Below the pieces are notes generated by a model. The model did not search any database. It saw nothing but the letters and a program-made list of their open reading frames with translations, and was not told the origin of the DNA. 64,000 bases of DNA, from assembly GCA_002426195.1 (NCBI GenBank), contig DIOT01000030.1, positions 62,001 to 126,000 of the forward strand. The letters run 5' to 3'. This document shows positions 27,312-36,207 of the stretch, piece by piece (positions within the stretch are counted from its first letter, which is position 1; each line of letters starts with the position of its first letter). The position numbers were made by a program, and so were the translations under genes. The DNA is from Bacteroidales bacterium UBA5507 (GTDB lineage Bacteria; Bacteroidota; Bacteroidia; Bacteroidales; Lentimicrobiaceae).

Positions 27312-27345
27312 AAAAAAAAATGTCAGATTTTATGACAATCTGACA
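27312..27345 (-). terminator. Rho-independent terminator after secG
   Basis: TGTCAGATT (27321-27329) pairs perfectly with AATCTGACA (27337-27345) over a 7-nt loop. On the minus strand it is followed by nine T residues (27312-27320). It ends the sigma-54 activator-lptE-TPR-secG transcript, 24 nt past the secG stop. Confidence 0.88.
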
Positions 27346-27368
27346 TTTTCTGTGATATTTTCAATTTC

Positions 27369-27695
27369 TTATTCCTGAGGGGGTGCCTGGAAATCTTCAA
27401 CAGGTGCTGCCTGCTCGTTAATCATTTGGCGAAGCTCAGTGTCTGCCTGATTGGTTGAAGCTACATTTCTTGGAATGACAAATATAGAGGCTAAGCTGAG
27501 TACAAGTAGCACAACAGCTAAGGTCCAGGTTGCTTTCTCAAGAAAATCGGCAGTCTTTCTAACACCCATAAACTGATTTGAAGATGAAAAGTTGGAAGCA
27601 AGTCCGCCACCTTTAGAATTTTGTACTAAAACAACCAGGGCTAATAAAACACAGGTGATAAGGATCAACACTGAAACAAATACGTAGGCTCCCAT
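27369..27695 (-). CDS. secG: Preprotein translocase subunit SecG
   Basis: A 108-residue inner-membrane protein with two hydrophobic helices (about 3-22 and 55-75) joined by the conserved loop LVVLVQNSKGGGLAS, the signature of SecG. In SecG this two-helix hairpin assists SecYEG-dependent export. The C-terminal extension is acidic and proline-rich. It is the last gene of a four-gene operon, 11 nt after the TPR protein gene, and precedes a strong terminator. Confidence 0.93.
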   Translation of the reverse strand: MGAYVFVSVLILITCVLLALVVLVQNSKGGGLASNFSSSNQFMGVRKTADFLEKATWTLAVVLLVLSLASIFVIPRNVASTNQADTELRQMINEQAAPVEDFQAPPQE

Positions 27696-27706
27696 TTCTT
27701 TTTATT

Positions 27707-28633
27707 TTAAAATTTATTCTGTTCTTCTATATTTTTAATTTGGGTTGCAAAGTAAACTCTTTTTTCCGGATATAGCAAGATTAATTTTTCATAAATTTTA
27801 ATAGCCTTATCAATATTGCCTTGCTGCATTTGAACTCTTGCCAAAGTCTCACTAACTAGCTCGTCATGATCAATACAACTTTGACGAGCTTTATCGACCG
27901 GATTAAAAAATTCTTTTTTCGGACTCGAAATCTTGGGTTCCAGTTTAATAAACCTTTCAATGAGCTCCTTTTTGCTCAACAGTTCAGGATTCTTCTGATC
28001 ATTTGAAGTCCCCGAAGATTGCTCTTCAGATGGCTCTGCCCCATTATCAGATAAATTATCAGGAACATCCTCACTTTGTGTCTCTGCAACCTGAATCATG
28101 TTATCAGATTCACTGTTTATACCCTCAACCTCGTCCTGACTAATAATAACCTTTAAATGCTTGGAAATAACAGAGCGTAACTCTTCGAATGTGCCCTCAT
28201 TAAAGTTCCCATCCACTTCAATATTTATCTCTGCACTATCCTGAGCTACCTGTATATTTAATATTTCTTCATCTGCAACAACAACGATTCTATTATCAGA
28301 TTCCTCCAATGTTACCTCGGTTATAGTTTCTGATACTTCGGTTGTATCTGCTTTAATTCCCTCTTCAGTAAGAACCAAATTTTCATAAATTGGAGTTTCT
28401 GATTGACCTTCAAGAAGATATTTAAGTTTTAACCTGCTACCTGAATATGCAACTGCTTTCTTAAACTGATCATTGTAAAGAATATCATCAACTAATTTTT
28501 GATTCAGTGCTAAAAGTGCCTGTGAAATTTGACAATATGGCACATATTGTGTCAACTGTTTCAGTGGCGACAATGTCTCTGTCGACAGCCTTTCCGGCTG
28601 ACGTATATATGACAGAAATTGTTGTGCATTCAT
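27707..28633 (-). CDS. TPR-containing protein of unknown function
   Basis: A 308-residue protein. I start at the ATG at 28633 (MNAQQFLSYIRQPERLS) because the further upstream open frame overlaps lptE. The N-terminal 90 residues are helical; the middle (about 100-235) is acidic and Ser/Glu-rich, with low complexity (VAETQSEDVPDNLSDNG). The C-terminus has one clear tetratricopeptide motif (TLARVQMQQGNIDKAIKIYEKL). No signal peptide, so probably cytoplasmic. It lies between lptE and secG, a gene neighbourhood suggesting a role in envelope biogenesis; nothing more can be said. Confidence 0.8.
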   Translation of the reverse strand: MNAQQFLSYIRQPERLSTETLSPLKQLTQYVPYCQISQALLALNQKLVDDILYNDQFKKAVAYSGSRLKLKYLLEGQSETPIYENLVLTEEGIKADTTEVSETITEVTLEESDNRIVVVADEEILNIQVAQDSAEINIEVDGNFNEGTFEELRSVISKHLKVIISQDEVEGINSESDNMIQVAETQSEDVPDNLSDNGAEPSEEQSSGTSNDQKNPELLSKKELIERFIKLEPKISSPKKEFFNPVDKARQSCIDHDELVSETLARVQMQQGNIDKAIKIYEKLILLYPEKRVYFATQIKNIEEQNKF

Positions 28634-28646
28634 ATCGCAACTCCCT

Positions 28647-29177
28647 TTACCAATTAACAACCGACTTGTTAAATATATCTTCAACTAACTCATTGGTAAT
28701 TTCATCAATCAAACCATCTTCAACCTGCCTCAAATCCTGTGAACTCGAATAATCCTTATATCTTGAAAAAGAGGACTCATAATTGCTCTTGGGATCATAT
28801 TTATTAACAAATCTGGCAGTCACAGTCACCTTCAGTCTTATATATCCGGCAGTCTGACCGGCTTGAATAGCTATTGGCTCAGTGCTGTAACCTGTAATCT
28901 CTCCTTCTATATGCAGATCACCATTTCTTGGTACAAGGCTTAAACTAGTCTGAGATGTAAATCTGTCTCTCAGTTTTTCTGAAAGCACCTGACTTAATGA
29001 TGGCTGCACGAGTTCAGCTTTGTTTGGGAAGGTAAGTATTGAAATTGTTTTTGCTTCAGGAGGTATAGATGCACCTGAAAAGGAATAAATTCCACAAGAA
29101 CTGAAAGACACTGCAAATGTTATTGTTAAAAAAATTGCAGATAAAAACCTCTTATTATTAATCGGGATAAATACCAT
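28647..29177 (-). CDS. lptE: LptE-family LPS assembly lipoprotein
   Basis: A 176-residue predicted outer-membrane lipoprotein: hydrophobic leader and lipobox SFSSC give the lipidated cysteine at residue 28, followed by GIYSFSGASIPPEAKTI, the Bacteroidota LptE pattern. LptE plugs the LptD barrel and helps place lipopolysaccharide on the cell surface. I chose the ATG at 29177, which overlaps the end of the sigma-54 activator gene by 20 nt; translation is probably coupled. The lptD partner is not in the window. Confidence 0.88.
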   Translation of the reverse strand: MVFIPINNKRFLSAIFLTITFAVSFSSCGIYSFSGASIPPEAKTISILTFPNKAELVQPSLSQVLSEKLRDRFTSQTSLSLVPRNGDLHIEGEITGYSTEPIAIQAGQTAGYIRLKVTVTARFVNKYDPKSNYESSFSRYKDYSSSQDLRQVEDGLIDEITNELVEDIFNKSVVNW

Positions 29178-30387
29178 ATTCTTTGATTTTTCTGTACAAG
29201 GTTCTTTCTGAAATTCCAAGTTCTTTAGCTGCAGTTTTACGCTTACCCTTGTGTTTTTCTATTGCTTTCTTGATAAGATCTATTTCCTTCTTTTGAATTG
29301 AAAGAGAATCGTCAATCTCTTCAGGAGTTAGAAATCCTTCAATCGGATTCTGTTCACCAGTGTTGTCATAGTCATATACCGGTTGCCGGTTATTCTCAAC
29401 ATCCTTATAAAGTTGCTGAATTATTGGATATTGTTGAATATCGTTTGAAACATCGCCATTCTTTATTATATCAAGCACCAGTTTCTTTAAATCGTTAATA
29501 TCCCTTTTCATGTCAAAGAGAACCTTGTACAATATTTCTCTTTCCGAAAATTCAACACTGGAGTTCTCTTTCTTGTAAATAATAGGAAGGTCTCTATGTT
29601 CATCTGGTAAGTAGTTTACCAGTATGGTACTTGTTACGAGGCGTTCCTTTTCAATAATTGAAATCTGCTCTGTAATATTTTTAAGTTGTCTGACATTTCC
29701 CGACCAACGAAAATTCATCAGCATTTGCCTTGCATTCTCATCCAGGTCAATAGGTGGCATACGGTACTTTTCAGCAAAATCGTTTGCGAACTTTTTGAAA
29801 AGAAGAATTATATCCTCGCGCCTTTCCCGCAGAGGAGGTATTTGAATAGGCACAGAATTCAACCTATAATACAAGTCTTGCCTAAACTTACCTTTATTGA
29901 TAGCATCAGGGATATCAACATTTGTAGCAGCAACAATACGTACGTCAGTCTTTATAACCTTTGATGATCCAACTTTGATAAATTCACCACTTTCCAGAAC
30001 CCTCAAAAGCCTGACCTGGGTTGATAAAGGTAATTCGGCAACTTCATCCAGAAATATTGTTCCACTACTTGCTACTTCAAAATATCCTTTTCTTGAATCA
30101 ATTGCACCGGTAAATGCACCTTTCTCATGACCAAACAGTTCTGAGTCAATAGTTCCTTCCGGAATTGCACCACAGTTAACTGCTATGTATGGACCATGTT
30201 TCCGTGCACTCAACTGATGTATTATCTGTGGGAAGACCTCTTTACCAACTCCACTCTCTCCTGTAATTAAAACAGTTATATCGGTACCTGCAACCTGGCT
30301 GGCAATATCAATTGCCCGTTCAAGCTGTGGCGAATGACCAATAATTCCAAACCTCTGTTTTATAGCTTGTATAGCTTGTATGTCCAT
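29158..30387 (-). CDS. Sigma-54-dependent (AAA+) transcriptional activator without sensor domain
   Basis: A 409-residue activator. Walker A GESGVGKE is at 43-50, the sigma-54 contact loop GAFTGA at 90-95, Walker B LDEVAEL near 113, and further AAA+ signatures FRQDLYYRLN and LRERREDI follow. A Fis-type helix-turn-helix (AAKELGISERTLYRKIKEYGI) ends the protein. It begins directly with the AAA+ domain after about 15 residues, so there is no receiver, GAF or PAS domain to sense a signal; regulation must come by another route. It heads an operon with lptE, a TPR gene and secG. Confidence 0.93.
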   Translation of the reverse strand: MDIQAIQAIKQRFGIIGHSPQLERAIDIASQVAGTDITVLITGESGVGKEVFPQIIHQLSARKHGPYIAVNCGAIPEGTIDSELFGHEKGAFTGAIDSRKGYFEVASSGTIFLDEVAELPLSTQVRLLRVLESGEFIKVGSSKVIKTDVRIVAATNVDIPDAINKGKFRQDLYYRLNSVPIQIPPLRERREDIILLFKKFANDFAEKYRMPPIDLDENARQMLMNFRWSGNVRQLKNITEQISIIEKERLVTSTILVNYLPDEHRDLPIIYKKENSSVEFSEREILYKVLFDMKRDINDLKKLVLDIIKNGDVSNDIQQYPIIQQLYKDVENNRQPVYDYDNTGEQNPIEGFLTPEEIDDSLSIQKKEIDLIKKAIEKHKGKRKTAAKELGISERTLYRKIKEYGIYPD

Positions 30388-30413
30388 AACAGTTATAACC
30401 TCACATATTTATG

Positions 30414-30421
30414 CAAAGTTA
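30414..30421 (-). promoter_or_regulatory. Candidate -7 box for the sigma-54 activator operon
   Basis: Minus-strand TAACTTTG matches TAnnTTTG, 26 nt upstream of the activator gene, in the 109-bp gap after pheT. It suggests transcription by the housekeeping sigma factor rather than sigma-54. I saw no -24/-12 GG/GC element here. Confidence 0.5.
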
Positions 30422-30496
30422 CGAAATAAGCAGTCTATTTAAATGGGCTTTTTTGTTAATAACTGCCAAATTGGCACAATTATTACACCAAATCGA

Positions 30497-32953
30497 TCAT
30501 TTCCTGATTCTTGCTCCCAATTCTTCTTCCAAAGACTTTGACAACTTATTCATAAAATTGTCTATCTCCTTATCAGTGAGCGTTTTATTCTCGTCCTGAA
30601 GAATGAAACTTACAGCGTAAGACTTCTTGCCCTGTTCAATTTTATCACCTTCATATACATCAAATAAATTCATGCTTTTCAGAAGATGCTTATTAACTCT
30701 CTTTGCAACCTTTTCGATTGCCTTGTACTCAACATTTCTTTCAAGTACCAAAGCAAGGTCTCTTCTTACTTCAGGAAATTTTGGCACTTCCTGATAAGTT
30801 ACCTGGTGATTACGAACAAGTTCAACAAGATAGCTCCATTCAATTATTGCAGACAATACCTCCTGATTAACTCCGGTTTTACCAATTAAATCATAATCAA
30901 GTGAACCTACACTATATAAGTGACGATTGTTGTAACTGAAAGCCACTCCCTTTGAAAATATGTTTTCTGATTCTGCTGCAACAAGACTTTCGGTATCAAT
31001 GCCCAACATCCGCAAAATATTCAACACATACCCTTGAATAAAATAAAAATCAGTCTTCTTGTCTTTATACTGCCAATGCTCACTATGTTCATTTCCGGTT
31101 ACAAATAAAATCAACTGTTTCCTTTGATGATATTTGTCTGTAACTTCATTAGTCTTTGCGTTTGTATTTAATTTGTGTACATTTCCAAATTCAAAAAACT
31201 TAAGATTATTCTGTTTGCGATTGATGTTGTGGGCAATTGATTCAAGTCCCCCGAAAAGCAATGTTTGACGCATCACATTCAGTTCTTTGCTCAAAGGATT
31301 AAGGATTTGAACAGATTCAGCAGCATTAAAGTATTTACTGTCATTATAATAAAGTTCACTGCTAAGTGAATTTGTAAGAATCTCATTAAAGTTATTGCTA
31401 ACCAGATAATCAGCTACTTTATTATACAAAAGTTCCTGATCAGGCCTTTCTTTGTAAGAAATGCTTGAACGTAAATTGTGATCACTGTGTATCTTATTAT
31501 AGCTGTATATTCTAAGGACCTCCTCAACAATATCCGCCAGGTTCTTTACATCAACTCTGAAAGGCGGAATTGAAACCGACAAATTATCATCAGCTACTTT
31601 GTTAACCTTTATGGATAGCAATTCAAGTATATCAACTACAGTTTTATTAGGAATTTTATTTCCAGCAAGCTTATCGATTTCAGAAAATGTTAAGTCCAAT
31701 TCAGTATTCTTTACCTGATTGGGATATACATCAACGAGATCTGAGGAAATTTCTCCACCGGCAAGGCTCTTGATCAACATTGCAGCCCTTTTAAGTGCTA
31801 CAACTGTAATATTAGGATCAGTTCCCCTCTCATATCTAAATGAAGCATCAGTCTTAAGAGTATGATGTTTCGAGGTTTTTCTGATAGTCACGGGATTAAA
31901 ATAAGCACTTTCAATAAAAATGTTCGTCGTGTTTGCACCTACTCCTGACTCTGCACCTCCAAAAACCCCAGCAATACACATGGGATCTTCAACATCACAA
32001 ATCATTAGGTCAGTATCAAGCAACTTTCTTTCAACATTGTCAAGAGTAACAAATTTACTTCCCTCATAAGCCCGTCGAACAACAATTTTCCGGCCCTTGA
32101 TTTTATCGGCATCAAAAGTGTGCAACGGTTGACCATATTCCATTAAGATATAGTTTGATATATCTACAATATTATTGATAGGTCTTAAGCCAACAGCCTT
32201 AAGGCGATTTTGAAGCCAATCAGGTGAAGGACCAACTTTAACACCTTTAACAGTGACGCCTGAATAACGAGGACAGTCTTCAGGGTTTCTTACCTCAATT
32301 TCTATAGGGTAGTCGTTGTTATCAACCACAAAATCCGAGATGTCAGGAAACTGAATATTGGCATCGCCCATACCTCTAGCCCTGATTGCAGCATGCAAAT
32401 CACGCGCAGCTCCAATATGAGAAAGCGCATCAGCATGATTCGGTGTAATGCCTATTTCAAAAACTGTATCTCTGGTAATATTGAAATATTCCGATGCCGG
32501 AATTCCAACCTGAGTATTGTCAGGAAGTACGAGTATGCCATCATGAGACTCACCTATGCCAAGTTCATCTTCAGCACATATCATTCCCTGAGAAACTTCA
32601 CCTCTGATTTTGGACTTGGAAATTTTGAATGATTCATTCCCTTTGTAAACAACTGCTCCTTCCAGGGCAACTATAACTTTTTGTCCTGCAGAAACATTTG
32701 GAGCACCACAAACTATATTAAGCAATTCCGGCTGACCAACATTAACAGTTGTAATAGATAGTTTATCAGCATTTGGATGACGTTGGCAAGATATTACCTC
32801 CCCGGTAATAAACTTATCCATTCCACCTTTAACAGATTCATAATATTCTATACCTTCTACTTCAAGACCAATATCGGTGAGAAGTAATGAAATACTATTT
32901 TGATCAACAGAACTCTTAAGGTACTCTGTGAGCCAGTTATATGATATTTTCAT
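30497..32953 (-). CDS. pheT: Phenylalanyl-tRNA synthetase beta subunit
   Basis: An 818-residue subunit of the (alpha-beta)2 enzyme that charges tRNA-Phe. In order: the N-terminal segment MKISYNWLTEYL, a tRNA-binding OB fold (about 40-150, VGQPELLNIVCGAPN and SKIRGEVSQGMICAEDELG), B3/B4 editing domain (DCPRYSGV, then LMEYGQPLHTFDADKI), B5 domain, a catalytic-like core (about 460-690), and a C-terminal ferredoxin-fold anticodon-binding domain (VPKFPEVRRDLALVLERNVEY). Length is canonical. A TAATTTTG -7 box is 17 nt upstream. The alpha subunit gene is not in the window. Confidence 0.97.
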   Translation of the reverse strand: MKISYNWLTEYLKSSVDQNSISLLLTDIGLEVEGIEYYESVKGGMDKFITGEVISCQRHPNADKLSITTVNVGQPELLNIVCGAPNVSAGQKVIVALEGAVVYKGNESFKISKSKIRGEVSQGMICAEDELGIGESHDGILVLPDNTQVGIPASEYFNITRDTVFEIGITPNHADALSHIGAARDLHAAIRARGMGDANIQFPDISDFVVDNNDYPIEIEVRNPEDCPRYSGVTVKGVKVGPSPDWLQNRLKAVGLRPINNIVDISNYILMEYGQPLHTFDADKIKGRKIVVRRAYEGSKFVTLDNVERKLLDTDLMICDVEDPMCIAGVFGGAESGVGANTTNIFIESAYFNPVTIRKTSKHHTLKTDASFRYERGTDPNITVVALKRAAMLIKSLAGGEISSDLVDVYPNQVKNTELDLTFSEIDKLAGNKIPNKTVVDILELLSIKVNKVADDNLSVSIPPFRVDVKNLADIVEEVLRIYSYNKIHSDHNLRSSISYKERPDQELLYNKVADYLVSNNFNEILTNSLSSELYYNDSKYFNAAESVQILNPLSKELNVMRQTLLFGGLESIAHNINRKQNNLKFFEFGNVHKLNTNAKTNEVTDKYHQRKQLILFVTGNEHSEHWQYKDKKTDFYFIQGYVLNILRMLGIDTESLVAAESENIFSKGVAFSYNNRHLYSVGSLDYDLIGKTGVNQEVLSAIIEWSYLVELVRNHQVTYQEVPKFPEVRRDLALVLERNVEYKAIEKVAKRVNKHLLKSMNLFDVYEGDKIEQGKKSYAVSFILQDENKTLTDKEIDNFMNKLSKSLEEELGARIRK

Positions 32954-32970
32954 TTTGTTAAATTGAAGGG

Positions 32971-32978
32971 CAAAATTA
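32971..32978 (-). promoter_or_regulatory. Candidate -7 box for pheT
   Basis: Minus-strand TAATTTTG matches TAnnTTTG, 17 nt upstream of the pheT ATG, giving a very short leader. Motif match only. Confidence 0.4.
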
Positions 32979-33030
32979 AGGAATTAACGTCTTAAATGAG
33001 TTATCTGACCACGTATTTAATTATTCAACC

Positions 33031-35121
33031 TTATGATATATTGCTCCATTGCTTATTTTGTGATTGAATGTACGACACCATCCTCTTGTTTTCAGGCAGT
33101 TCTAACTCGGGATCATCCTTAACAATACGGGCAGCTGTTGCCCTGGCTTTTTTAAGTATAGGTTCATCTCTAACAATGTCTGCCATTCTCAGACCAATTA
33201 ATCCGCTTTGTCGTGTACCTTGAATATCTCCAGGACCTCTCAGATGAAGATCTACCTCGGCAATTTCGAAACCATCATTACTCTTAACCATTGTTTCCAG
33301 ACGTGTTTTTCCTTCTGAAGTTAACTTGTAAGATGTCATCAGGATACAGTATGATTGAGAAGCTCCTCTTCCAACGCGCCCTCTTAATTGATGCAGTTGA
33401 GACAATCCGAATCGCTCGGCATTTTCAATAATCATCACAGTTGCATTAGGAACATCAACGCCAACTTCTATAACTGTAGTTGCAACCATAATATTTGTAA
33501 TACCTTTGGCAAATCGCATCATTTCGCTTTCCTTTTCAGCCGGTTTTAGCTTTCCGTGAACAATGCTGATCTGATATTCAGGAAGTGGAAAATATCTCGA
33601 CAGAGTATCAAAGCCATCCATCAGGTCTTGCAAATCCTGATTTTCCGACTCGTTGATCAGCGGAAAAACAACATAAATCTGTCGCCCTTCTTTTATTTGT
33701 TGCTTCATAAAATGAAACACCCTAAGCCTCTCATTATCGAAGAAATGATAGGTTTTAATAGGCTTCCGACCTGGGGGTAATTCATCAATCACAGAAACTT
33801 CCAGATCCCCGTAAACTGTCATTGCAAGTGTTCTGGGTATGGGCGTAGCTGTCATTACCAAAATATGCGGAGGTATGTCACTTTTTTGCCATAGTTTGGC
33901 TCTTTGCTCTACTCCAAATCTATGTTGCTCATCAATTACTACCAAACCCAGATCATTGAACACAACTTTTTCCTCAATCAAAGCATGAGTACCAATAAGA
34001 ATATGAAGTTCTCCATTCTTTAATGACTCATAAATTATCGCACGTTCAGATTTTTTCGTTGATCCAGTTAGTAGTTTAACATTTACAGACATCTGATTAA
34101 GGAACATTAGAATATTTCTGTAATGCTGAATGGCGAGAATCTCAGTTGGTGCCATAATACAAGCCTGGCAGTTATTATCCAGGGCTATAAGCATTGTCAT
34201 TAGTGCAACTAAGGTTTTTCCGCTCCCAACGTCTCCCTGAAGCAACCTGTTCATTTGCTTTCCGGTACTCAGGTCTTTCCTAATTTCCTTTATAACTTTC
34301 TTCTGAGCTCCTGTTAATTCAAATGGCAAATTTTCATTATAAAAGGTTAGAAAGTTGTTCCCGATTTTTGAAAATAGTCTACCGACCGACTTTTCATTTC
34401 TAATGTACTTTTGTCTGAATAGTTCTAGTTGAATGAAGAAAAATTCTTCGAACTTAATTCGGTATTTTGCTCTTTCAAGCAATTCATAATTGCGGGGAAA
34501 ATGAATGTTTAAAACTACTTGCTGCCTGGGCAGGAAATTATTATAATCAACAATCTGTTGACTAAGATTCTCATGAATATAATTTTGGCTCAATGCCCAT
34601 GCACTTCTCACAATCTTACCAAAACTCTTACCGGTTATACCTCTTCGATTAAGCTTCTCTGTAGTAGAGTAATATGGCTGAAGCGGTTCATTCTGAACCA
34701 GTTGTTCTTCCTCCACTGAATCCACATCCGGGTGTGGAATATTGTACCTGCCATTAAATAAAGAAGGTTTACCAAAAACTATGTACTCCTCATTCAACTT
34801 GAGTTTAGTTTTCCACCAATTCACTCCCTGAAACCAAACTAGTTCAATTTGCCCTGTACCATCATCAAGAATTCCACTCAATCGCGATGTTTTGCCGGTC
34901 CCCAGTTCTTTCAGGTTTAACAGCTTTCCTCTTAACTGAATATGAGCTACATCAGAATGTATGTCTTTTATAGTAAAAACCTTACTTCTGTCAATATATC
35001 TGAAGGGGTAATGTTGAAGAATATCCGCTACAGTTCTTATATTAAGTTCCTTTTTAAGCAATTCTGCTTTAACAGGACCAACTCCTTTCAGGTACTCAAC
35101 AGGGGTGTCTAATGGATTCAA
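33031..35121 (-). CDS. recG: ATP-dependent DNA helicase RecG
   Basis: A 696-residue fork-reversal helicase. The N-terminal wedge/OB domain (about 1-240; VEYLKGVGPVKAELLKK, LRGKLLNLKE) is followed by the superfamily 2 motor: Walker A LLQGDVGSGKTLVALM, DEQH box VVIDEQHRFGVEQR, motif III TATPIPRT, and the second lobe with VATTVIEVGVDVPNA and QLRGRVGRG. The conserved RecG tail (LRGPGDIQGTRQSG) is present. Length is normal. A TATCTTTG -7 box lies 41 nt upstream. Confidence 0.97.
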   Translation of the reverse strand: MNPLDTPVEYLKGVGPVKAELLKKELNIRTVADILQHYPFRYIDRSKVFTIKDIHSDVAHIQLRGKLLNLKELGTGKTSRLSGILDDGTGQIELVWFQGVNWWKTKLKLNEEYIVFGKPSLFNGRYNIPHPDVDSVEEEQLVQNEPLQPYYSTTEKLNRRGITGKSFGKIVRSAWALSQNYIHENLSQQIVDYNNFLPRQQVVLNIHFPRNYELLERAKYRIKFEEFFFIQLELFRQKYIRNEKSVGRLFSKIGNNFLTFYNENLPFELTGAQKKVIKEIRKDLSTGKQMNRLLQGDVGSGKTLVALMTMLIALDNNCQACIMAPTEILAIQHYRNILMFLNQMSVNVKLLTGSTKKSERAIIYESLKNGELHILIGTHALIEEKVVFNDLGLVVIDEQHRFGVEQRAKLWQKSDIPPHILVMTATPIPRTLAMTVYGDLEVSVIDELPPGRKPIKTYHFFDNERLRVFHFMKQQIKEGRQIYVVFPLINESENQDLQDLMDGFDTLSRYFPLPEYQISIVHGKLKPAEKESEMMRFAKGITNIMVATTVIEVGVDVPNATVMIIENAERFGLSQLHQLRGRVGRGASQSYCILMTSYKLTSEGKTRLETMVKSNDGFEIAEVDLHLRGPGDIQGTRQSGLIGLRMADIVRDEPILKKARATAARIVKDDPELELPENKRMVSYIQSQNKQWSNIS

Positions 35122-35162
35122 GACTAATAGCTATTCAGGGATTCAACAAAAGATAATAATAG

Positions 35163-35170
35163 CAAAGATA
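35163..35170 (-). promoter_or_regulatory. Candidate -7 box for recG
   Basis: Minus-strand TATCTTTG matches TAnnTTTG, 41 nt upstream of recG, in the 178-bp gap shared with the end of gldN. Confidence 0.45.
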
Positions 35171-35248
35171 ACAAACCTCTAATTTAAAAGAAAGCTAATG
35201 ATTTACTCCAGTTTTTCATGGCATTACTTCTTGTCATGTTTGTAAAGA

Positions 35249-35273
35249 AACAGCCCGGCTATACCGGGCTGTT
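35249..35273 (-). terminator. Strong terminator of the gldKLMN operon
   Basis: AACAGCCCGG (35249-35258) pairs perfectly with CCGGGCTGTT (35264-35273) over a 5-nt loop, 26 nt past the gldN stop. On the minus strand it is followed by a T-rich run. The stem is GC-rich in an AT-rich setting and nearly symmetrical, so it could also stop antisense transcription. Confidence 0.85.
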
Positions 35274-35299
35274 TTATAAAAGTTCAAGAACATGATTCT

Positions 35300-36157
35300 T
35301 TAGAATTCCCAAAGATTATGCTCAAACATAAATAGTTCGTTTTTGATTCTATCAGCCTCCATTAACGCATCAACACCTGTTGCATAATCTGAGATTCGAC
35401 GGTCAAATACGTTATCTTCTTTGTAGATATAGCTACTGAACATTCGTTTCCAGAAAATGTCATCGTATGTCTTTCTGGCTGCACTGTTATATCTGTTAAA
35501 CACTTCTGCTTTAGCCAATATTGGTCTTGCCTCAGGAAAGTTTATCCAGAATAAAGGATCATAAGCTCTGAACACTCCATTCTCATCCAGATTATCCCTT
35601 ACAGGGCAAATCCCTAGGATTCTGACTTCCATTACGGATCTTTGCTTATCGAAGAACCAGTCTTCCTTTATCCTGAAGCGTTTAACATCAGATGGGTTGA
35701 ATTTTACTGAAATAATGGTATCATACCAATCGTATGGTGGATAAGGCCTCTGCATAGGAACTGAATCAGTACGTTCAAGTCTGTTCATAATTTCCTGATA
35801 AGTTAGGGGCACTACAAATTCGTCGGATGGATTAGAAGCATCATAAGCAGTAATAGAACCTTCCTTTAGAGCATCCATAAGTACCTGCATCAGACTTCTG
35901 AGGTCATTGTTTGGAACTTCAGGATAATAGAAAGCCTGATTCATTTTCTCTCTAACGTCAATTACACGCCAGATTCGCTTTCTCCAAACTACATCAGCTT
36001 CTCTAACCCATGGATACGTAATAGGCTTCTTTTCAATAGTAGTTTTCTTATCATAAACACCATCACGTGGAGGACTGTCGAGAACCTGAGCGCTACCTGT
36101 TTTACAAAAACCGGCGGTAAATAATACTAAAGCCAGGATACCAAATACTTTTTTCAT
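35300..36157 (-). CDS. gldN: Type IX secretion / gliding motility protein GldN (PorN)
   Basis: A 285-residue periplasmic protein with a signal peptide ending near residue 23 (GSAQ). It carries the GldN pattern: IDVREKMNQAFYYP, LMQVLMDALKEGSITAYDA, then IKEDWFFDKQRSVMEVRILGI and PLFWINFPEARPILAKAEVFN. GldN forms a ring with the lipoprotein GldK beneath the outer membrane as part of the type IX secretion machine. It is the last of four co-oriented genes, 50 nt after gldM, followed by a strong terminator. Confidence 0.95.
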   Translation of the reverse strand: MKKVFGILALVLFTAGFCKTGSAQVLDSPPRDGVYDKKTTIEKKPITYPWVREADVVWRKRIWRVIDVREKMNQAFYYPEVPNNDLRSLMQVLMDALKEGSITAYDASNPSDEFVVPLTYQEIMNRLERTDSVPMQRPYPPYDWYDTIISVKFNPSDVKRFRIKEDWFFDKQRSVMEVRILGICPVRDNLDENGVFRAYDPLFWINFPEARPILAKAEVFNRYNSAARKTYDDIFWKRMFSSYIYKEDNVFDRRISDYATGVDALMEADRIKNELFMFEHNLWEF

Positions 36158-36207
36158 CCGTTAACGTTTTATTTTATCTTGTGGTTAATTAAACCACCAT
36201 CTATCAA

